Assembly (NCBI GenBank): GCA_012295275.1
Contig: CM022671.1
Span: 25,282,822-25,344,821 of the forward strand
Direction of reading: 5' to 3'
DNA: 62,000 bases
From: Chrysomallon squamiferum
Taxonomy: Eukaryota; Mollusca; Gastropoda; Neomphalida; Peltospiridae
Shown here: positions 55,026-62,000 of the stretch, in pieces
How positions within the stretch are numbered: the stretch's first letter is position 1
Layout of the letters: every line of letters starts with the position of its first letter
Position numbers and translations under genes: made by a program
Notes under the pieces: generated by a model
Database searches by the model: none
Told to the model about the DNA's origin: nothing
Seen by the model: only the letters and a program-made list of their open reading frames with translations

Positions 55026-58000
55026 ATGGCTCGTTTGGTGGCTGTTTGTCGATCGGACGAGTACAAGTTCGAGAGACGTCAAATTCCCCTGACTGTTGAT
55101 TCCCTAACAGTGAGTTTTTATGTTTTTAACTATTAAATGTTTCATTACACCATATACTAATTAATCGTTAATTAATTTAATTGTCAGTAATATTAGAATA
55201 AAAATGTATATATTTGAAAAGGTCTAATGCTGCAACAAGTTGCTGTAAATTCCATCAGGGGGAGATAACTCTAAATAACATGCATTAGAATGGCCGAAAT
55301 TTTTTTATTTATATCAATATTATAATGTAATAAAAGGCTTAAAATGTTATATATCCTTATCATTATTAAAATGTTTAATTCAAAAATATGTTCATAAAAG
55401 TGTGTCATTGATCAAGAAGTGAAATAGATGTTGAATACTTTTGGATTTTCTGTCTAGCAGTAGCACTCAGCCACGTTTCAGCTTGTGAATGAAATTAAAT
55501 TCCTTGTAATTTGTATGGTAGATAATTGTTAAGCCATCCTGTTTTGGTGAACTGGATCATTAACTTAAAACTGTTATTCTGTCTGTGGAAGGTGTATTTG
55601 AAGAACCTTTAATTGATTATTGCCTTTTTGTAACACAGTTTATACTTTGACCAACTGAATGGGACCAAAACGATATTCTTCATTTGGTATTGACTATTGT
55701 GTAGTTTACTTCTATACAGTCTAATGTGCAGTGTCTTAAATTATTGAAATATTTATAGAAATAAGATTTGCAGATAGATATTTGGCTTAATCATGTATGT
55801 TGCTGTAAAATTGCATTTCTTTTCAGATGGTATTGCAATTCAATGAAAAATGTGTTGATTGTGAACATGTTTATGGAATGAAACAAAAGGAGCTAGAGAG
55901 ATTTGTACAGAAATTTGACATTCTTACAAAGGACGAACTTGCTGTGGCATTAATGGTTACAAGTAAAGATATTATGAATCAGTTAGCTCACATGGTGACC
56001 TGTGTTGGATGTAGAAGAAGGTATTTCATGTTTATTTTAATTTAATTAAACAATTTTAAAATAGGATAAACCAAAAAGTACATTAAAATATGAAGTGTCC
56101 ATATGATTTTTTGTGATGAAAAGCAATATAAATATTAATTTTCTCACTTTATTTTTTGAAAATTCTGTAGTCAGATGTCATTTAATTGTTACATATGGTA
56201 AAATGTGACTGCTTAGATTTAAACTAGTTTTGAAAGAAAGAACCAAAAAAAAAGTATAAAAATAAAATGAAAAAATGACAATACTCAGTTATAAAAACAG
56301 GTTTTAGAAGCAATGTTTTAAACAAGACAAATGAGGATATTTTATACAGATGATTAAGGTATCTTTCAAATTACTTTTCTGAAGTTTAGTTTTGTATTTT
56401 GAAGGTCTTAAGATAATAGTAGTTAAAAAGTAACTAGCTGATACACACCAACTTGATATTCAGTAATATTATTATAAATATCTCTACTTAATTTGTCATA
56501 TCAGTTTTATATTACATTGAAAATTACAAGCTTTTTATAAACAAAACAATCAAAAACAGTCTATATCTTCTGTATTTGCTTCAGTCATTGTTCCATGAGT
56601 AGTTGATCTTGAGCATTAAAAATAAAACATTTAAATGTTTGACAAATTAAACAAGAAAACTAAAATATTTGTCACACTCTCAGTACTTTTAAGACACTAC
56701 TACCATTTTGGGGGGAAATTAAGAATACTGTTGCCTGGAGCTTAATCCATTATATCAAGATAAACTTTTGTAAATGTGTTGCAGGAAGCTTAAAAGCATT
56801 GACACATTGTCATTATTCCACAAGTAAATTTTAATTATTATTTTTTTATTAAACGATCATATTTACCGGCATTTTTCAACAAAAAATGTCTATATGTTGC
56901 TTCTTTATTTTCAGTGTGGAACGACTATTCAATCAACTTGTGGAATCAAGGCATCCAGCATTGGAACCTCTGTTAATAACTACTCGAGCAGAATTATCCC
57001 TGAAACATGAATGCTTGTTTGATCCACGAGCACTTTATGCTCTGTTTTATATTCATGGGTATGTACATTTTGCTCAGAATTTTTAAAAGTGCAAATGTGT
57101 TTTTAACCTAAGCCAAAGAACTTAAAACTTACATACAAAGACTCCTTTTGGTACCAGTATGTATCTAACTAAACAATAAATATTTTATAACTTTGTAGTA
57201 AACAAAATACTGATACTGACCAAATATATCAGATGTACTCAAGATAATATTTAATTATGTATAACTGTGTTACAGGTCAAGGCTAACTACTGTGATGGAA
57301 TCAATTCCAAAAAGCAAAAAGAACAAACGTTGCAATTTGCATTCTCTGGATACACACAAGACAAAGACACCAGGGTTGGTTTCTCTTCTTAATGATAACA
57401 GAATTGTTATAGCTTATACTGGGTTTTTTGTCTCAGATTTTTATTTATTTTAATTTTGTACTTTTTTATTTTTGTACCAATCTCATTCTAAATGCAATTT
57501 TTAATGCTATCTACAGAACTATAGATATTCTGTTAAAGAGAACAATTTTCTAACTCCTTTTCAGCTCTTTGCAGATGGTAGTTTATTTCAAATGGGTTGA
57601 CATTTAGAAACAAAACTTAATTTATATGAAAATTAATTTTGTAATTTAGATATTTTTTTTTCATTTTTTCATATATAATTTTTTTTTTTCTCATTATTTA
57701 TACATATCTAACTTTGATATTTATTACCATCACTTCCATAACAATTCTAATACAAAGAACTATTTTTTTTTTTTTTTCAGTTGAATTCTAAACATTATTG
57801 CTCTGATAATCAGTTTTAATGATCTTTTATGTTTTTAAAAATATAATGTTTATTTCATTTAAGTCTTTGGACTGATGTCTGGGAATTGCTATCACCTGAA
57901 TGCAGGGAAGAAGTTGTTTTGATTGATGCTGAGAGTCTGCTGGACACACTTAATACGTACTTAAGGAAACACAGGTATTGTTACATGAACTAAAATGAAA

Positions 58001-61000
58001 TATACAGACACCGTATTTTATCCCTTATAATTTTTATTTTTTAAAAAAAAAAAAAAAAATTTAAACTATATTGTGGTTTATTAATAAATTAATAAAAAAT
58101 TCAACATGACAGAATCCTTCTCATTTTCCAAAATGGTTCTTTTTTCTTTGTTTACTTCTGTTTTTAAATTATTTTTCATTATTTCATCATTATTATTATC
58201 TAATTTTTATTTTTATTTATTATTATTTTTATATTTGTTATAGTGGGAGTTGTTTTTAGGTCATACAAGAATGAAACAGGATGGACATTAAATAAACTAA
58301 ATCTTTTAATAATTCTATTTAGTTTATTTCTAATAATTATATGTATATGCAGTTTTCATGTTTTACCAAGAAAGATTTAAAAACAACTTGATTTTTTTAA
58401 TAAATAGTTGCAGATTATTTTTTTATTCAGTGATTAAATAAAGATATCACTTAAAATGCATTTCATTATTAAAACTGAAACATTATGTACTGAACTGTTG
58501 TTGTGTTTCAGGTTTTGTGGAGAATGCAAGTCGAAAGTCCATTTGGCATATAGTATTTTAGTAGGGGAAAAGGACTGTTGTAAAGAAAAAGGTTACTGTG
58601 CTAGGCTGTATGAAAACTTGAAGCGCTGTCCCAAACAAAGACATGTTCATGTCTTATGTGATACAAAATTCATAGCACAACTTATTGAAAAAGCTGAGCC
58701 AGAACTTGCAGGAAAGTGAGTTGTTGGTATTTTTTCTTTCATACAAAATTAAAGATCAGTATTTAACTGTTTTGTAGTTTTACTTTATCATGATACAGGT
58801 AGAAAACTGAGCTGTTTGTCATCCACTTGTTTTAATGTGTACCTAATTGTAATTTATATTTATTTCAGAAATGTACTCTGCTCATAAAATAATGCTCTTT
58901 ATTTTTGCAGCCGTAAGATTTTTCAGATATTTCTGAATTTGTTTTGAGATTCCTTTACTAAATAATCCTTTTATTTATACATAGCCGAAGAGATAGACAT
59001 GCCAAGACTTTAGATATAGCACAAGAAGAGGTTCTAACATGCTTGGGAATTCACATCTATGAAAGATTGCATCACATTGGGCAAAAGCTCCGCTCTGAAG
59101 AACAAACTTGGCAGATTTTATTCTACCTTGGTGTTGATACTTTGAAGAAAAGTTTTGAGGTAATTCATAAACTATGCAGTCACATAATAACAAATCTAAT
59201 TAGATTTATCATAATTTTTTTTTTTATATGTTTCTAGAAAAAAAATGTCTTTACTACAACAGATGCTATTTTGTTATTATAAATTAATCATCCATTTTGA
59301 AATGAAATTTAAAATATTTATTTACACTTTTGTTTTTTCAATCTGGATATATTTAATAATATTTTGTATTTTTAAAACTTTGATTACATGAACTTTAGGA
59401 CATAATTTGTATTTGTCAAAATAGTTTTCAGTTTTGTATTTGTTTCTTTTTTAACCCAGATGGCATTTGAGAGAAAGCAAGGTGCATCTAATTTGGAATT
59501 AATATGTGAAGAATTGCTAAAAGAAGAAAGGCAAAAGGAACAGCGAAGAGAACAGAAAAGACAAAAACGTAAAAAGAAAAAGGCTAAAAATCAACTGATT
59601 GAAAATGTGGAAAAAGAAAATCAACAGAATCTGGAAACAGAAGAAAATATCCATTGTCAAGTAAAAAAACTCAAATACTTCACATTAAAATATGCCTTTG
59701 GTGATATTACTAAGAATAGCATATTATTTAATAGCTTCATGGCTCCATTTGAGAAGGGGGTGAAATAGCAGCTTGCTAATTTTTTATAAACATTAATTTC
59801 ATCTTAGATATGTTACTAAACATTCTGAAATCACTGAATTTAAGAAAAACAGATTTCATAGATCATTCCCAATTTTATTATTAATGTTTGGAATTTTCAT
59901 TCACAGTGTCATCCTGGCTGTACTGAACCTTTGAGTACCTCACATACCTTACACTGTGATAATCATGTCTGCAACGATGCAAACTTCAATTCACTCCCTG
60001 CCTCACTTGAAACATGTAAAAGCTGTGATGTCAACAAGCAGATGACTGATAAATTAGTGCAAAATGGAAGCTGTAGGAATATTGATTTCGGTTATTCTTC
60101 TGGTGCAGATGGCTGTGAATCCTGCAGCATGCCAAGTTCAAATGAAGGCTCAGATATAGCTTGCTCAGATGGTATTTGCACTCATGAAGGTAAAATATAT
60201 ATTTTGATTTAAAAAATTAAGCAAAACATACTTATGCTGCTCTATCAGAAATGATAATGTAAAGGGAAAAAGTTAATTTATATTAGTATATGGCTGCCTG
60301 ACAAAACTGTGATTCTAGTGTTGCTGTTGGAAAATGAATTATTTTCTTGAAGCATTTTCTGTCTGTTTTTATTCATTCATTACAAGATAAACACAAAAAC
60401 GAATGTTTACAGCTTAATTCAAAGTGCCCCATAAATGATTTTAATGTGAATTTAATTTGAGCATTAGTCAGTCCAGTTTAATTTCGTTATTACAATTTTT
60501 ATTTAAATTTTTCAAAGGTGGAGAATGTGTTTCCAATGTGTTAACTGACAGTCTAGATAGCTGTTCGAGTTGTCTGTTATCCAGCAGTGATTCTCCAAAA
60601 CATTCTTCTCGATCTTCCAGCTATCAGGTAAAGCATCTTCAGTATTTAATAGCAATTTTGATATTTAAAAAATATCAGTCTAAAAATCTCTTTTTTTTTC
60701 TTTTTCTTTTTTCTTTTAAGAAAAGTTTATGTATAAACTTCTATAATGTTAAAGCTGATTGAAGTTTATTGTCAATTAATTTTCTTTTGTTAGTAATTAT
60801 TCTTATAGTTCCCAGTGAAATTTTATTGAAGTTTTGTTAAAGACAATGGTTGATTAATTTTGAAAAAATAATTTGTTTTTGTTCTTATTTGTTTGTTTGT
60901 TAATTTGTTTTTGTTACCTTTTACTATATTAAATCTTATTTTAGTATGATATTTAATGTTTCAGTTTACAAACCAGAGGTTTTCAGGTTGTAGCCAAATG

Positions 61001-61495
61001 CAACACTGTAACCATTCAGATAGTAGTGCACACTCTACACCAAGCAGAAATGTGATGCCTCTTACATTAGAAGATATGCTAGAGGTAAGTTAATACCTTT
61101 TGCATAATTAACATTTAACAACTGTTGTTCTTTAAAGAGTTGCATTTCTTTGATATATCTATTTTTTATTTATGTATTTTGATTCTGTATAGTATTTTGT
61201 TAACCTCTGAATATTTTTGTGTATTAGAACTTATGTTAATAAAGTTTAAGATATTGATTTATTAAATATTCTTATTTGAAGATTTGTTTTTTGTTTTTTC
61301 ATGAAGGAACCGTGTTCATCAGAAGAAGATGGCAATGGTATATCAGAAGAAGATATACAAAAATTCAAGGCTAACCAAAAAGTGTGGAGGCGAAAACGGC
61401 AAGAACTCAGAGAAACGCTGCGACAGAGATTTGAAGATATGCAGCTTCGTGGGGGACCCAGATGTCAATCTGAAGATCGTGAAAGTGGAGACTGA
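55026..61495 (+). CDS. GGNBP2: GGNBP2, gametogenetin-binding protein 2 orthologue, 637 aa
   Basis: Twelve exons: 55026-55109, 55827-56020, 56915-57058, 57276-57374, 57864-57974, 58512-58715, 58985-59159, 59460-59660, 59907-60189, 60518-60627, 60965-61084, 61307-61495. Total 1914 nt, phases consistent. It starts MARLVAVCR, as the vertebrate protein does. Conserved parts: VTCVGCRRSVERLF, ALYALFYIHGSRLTTVMESI, PKSKKNKRCNLHSLDTHK, WELLSPECREEVVLID, TYLRKHRFCGECKSKV, EKDCCKEKGYCARLYENL, AKTLDIAQEEVLTCLGIHLY-like HAKTLDIAQEEVLTCLGIHI, and EEQTWQILFYLGVDTLKKSF. A Lys/Arg-Glu coiled region follows (exon 8), then a Cys/Ser-rich part with SNEGSDIACSDGICTHE and an acidic C-terminus (LEDMLEEPCSSEEDGNGISE). 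Paired cysteines suggest metal binding. In vertebrates it is linked to spermatogenesis and placental development; a role in this animal is not inferable. Confidence 0.93.
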
Positions 61496-62000
61496 CTGTA
61501 ATGTTTTTGACAAATATATGACAAGATTTATCAGACTTTAATGCTGTCATTGTTTTTATTTTATTTTTTAATTTCTTTCTTTCTTCTGTTCTAATAAGCC
61601 ATTTTTTTTTTTTTTAAATGATTACTTGTTAAATTCCCAGTTGATAGCTGGACTCTTAATATGTTCAACTTTGGACAAGTGACACATTTTAAAAAGAGAA
61701 ATGTAGATTTTATTACATTTTACAGTGCAGTTTAAATGTTTTCTGACAGAAACTTTTTGACAAGGATTTTATTTTTCCTATCATTTCATTTCTAGTTTTT
61801 GAAGAATAAAATACAGAAAATACTTACTTACTCTAGACTAGGTTAAAAATATTTTTAGCTAATTTAATATGTGAGAAGTGGCTAGAAACATATCTTTTTT
61901 GGTTGCATCTGCATACCATTGTATTATTCAGTTTAGTTAAGACACACAAAGCGCTAATACCTACCTGTGATTGTAAGAAAAACAAAAATAAAGTGCACTT
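61496..62000. other. GGNBP2 3' region to window end
   Basis: AT-rich. AATAAA-type signals near 61805 and 61987 could end the GGNBP2 transcript. No other gene seen. Confidence 0.5.

Noticed and set aside
59043-59193. ORF on the minus strand at the GGNBP2 exon 7 region
   Set aside because: Antisense of a conserved coding exon.

Overview
The window is animal nuclear DNA. It is AT-rich, its genes are split by GT-AG introns, it is full of microsatellites, and it carries DNA-transposon remnants. The gene set (astakine/prokineticin-type cysteine-rich secreted proteins, an orphan class A receptor, DDX55, MRM1, GGNBP2) fits a lophotrochozoan invertebrate, most likely a mollusc. The species cannot be fixed from sequence alone. 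Two ORF-rich halves differ sharply: about 1-40 kb is dense in (CT/GA)n, (TAA)n and (GT)n tracts and holds duplicated genes, while 43-62 kb is compact, repeat-poor and carries three housekeeping genes.

Region 1 (1-31 kb) is a tandem family of seven small secreted ten-cysteine (colipase/AVIT-fold type) genes. Genes 1-6 are on the minus strand (gene 1 is cut by the window edge) and gene 7 is on the plus strand, head-to-head with gene 6. The basic gene has four coding exons: a 36-nt signal exon, a 154-nt exon with Cys1-5 and an internal polybasic loop, a 117-nt exon with Cys6-9, and a tiny last exon giving Cys10 in a Gly-Thr-Cys motif. After the signal exon every intron is phase 1, so the exons are interchangeable cassettes. 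Genes 4 and 6 hold two complete domains, joined by one exon that supplies both Cys10 of domain 1 and Cys1-5 of domain 2. Gene 7 has half-module / full module / half-module. Flanking blocks are shared in a patchwork (a ~2.3 kb duplicate, a ~1.4 kb duplicate with a 25-bp minisatellite, and an E-box/CRE/CCAAT block), so the array looks like the product of repeated unequal crossing-over and exon exchange.

Region 2 (31-41 kb) has a two-exon rhodopsin-class G-protein-coupled receptor on the minus strand, then about 6 kb without a recognised gene that contains a 596-bp terminal-inverted-repeat element and a smaller inverted repeat.

Region 3 (41-62 kb) has MRM1 (mitochondrial 16S rRNA 2'-O-methyltransferase, plus), DDX55 (ribosome-biogenesis DEAD-box helicase, minus) and GGNBP2 (plus). 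MRM1 and DDX55 converge; DDX55 and GGNBP2 diverge from a 0.8 kb shared upstream region. All three reconstruct as intact multi-exon genes with consistent splice phases. From memory of the human map, MRM1 and GGNBP2 are also near neighbours there (17q12), which may be old linkage.

All exon coordinates were read by eye from splice consensus, reading phase and paralogue comparison; no alignment, RNA or database evidence was available.
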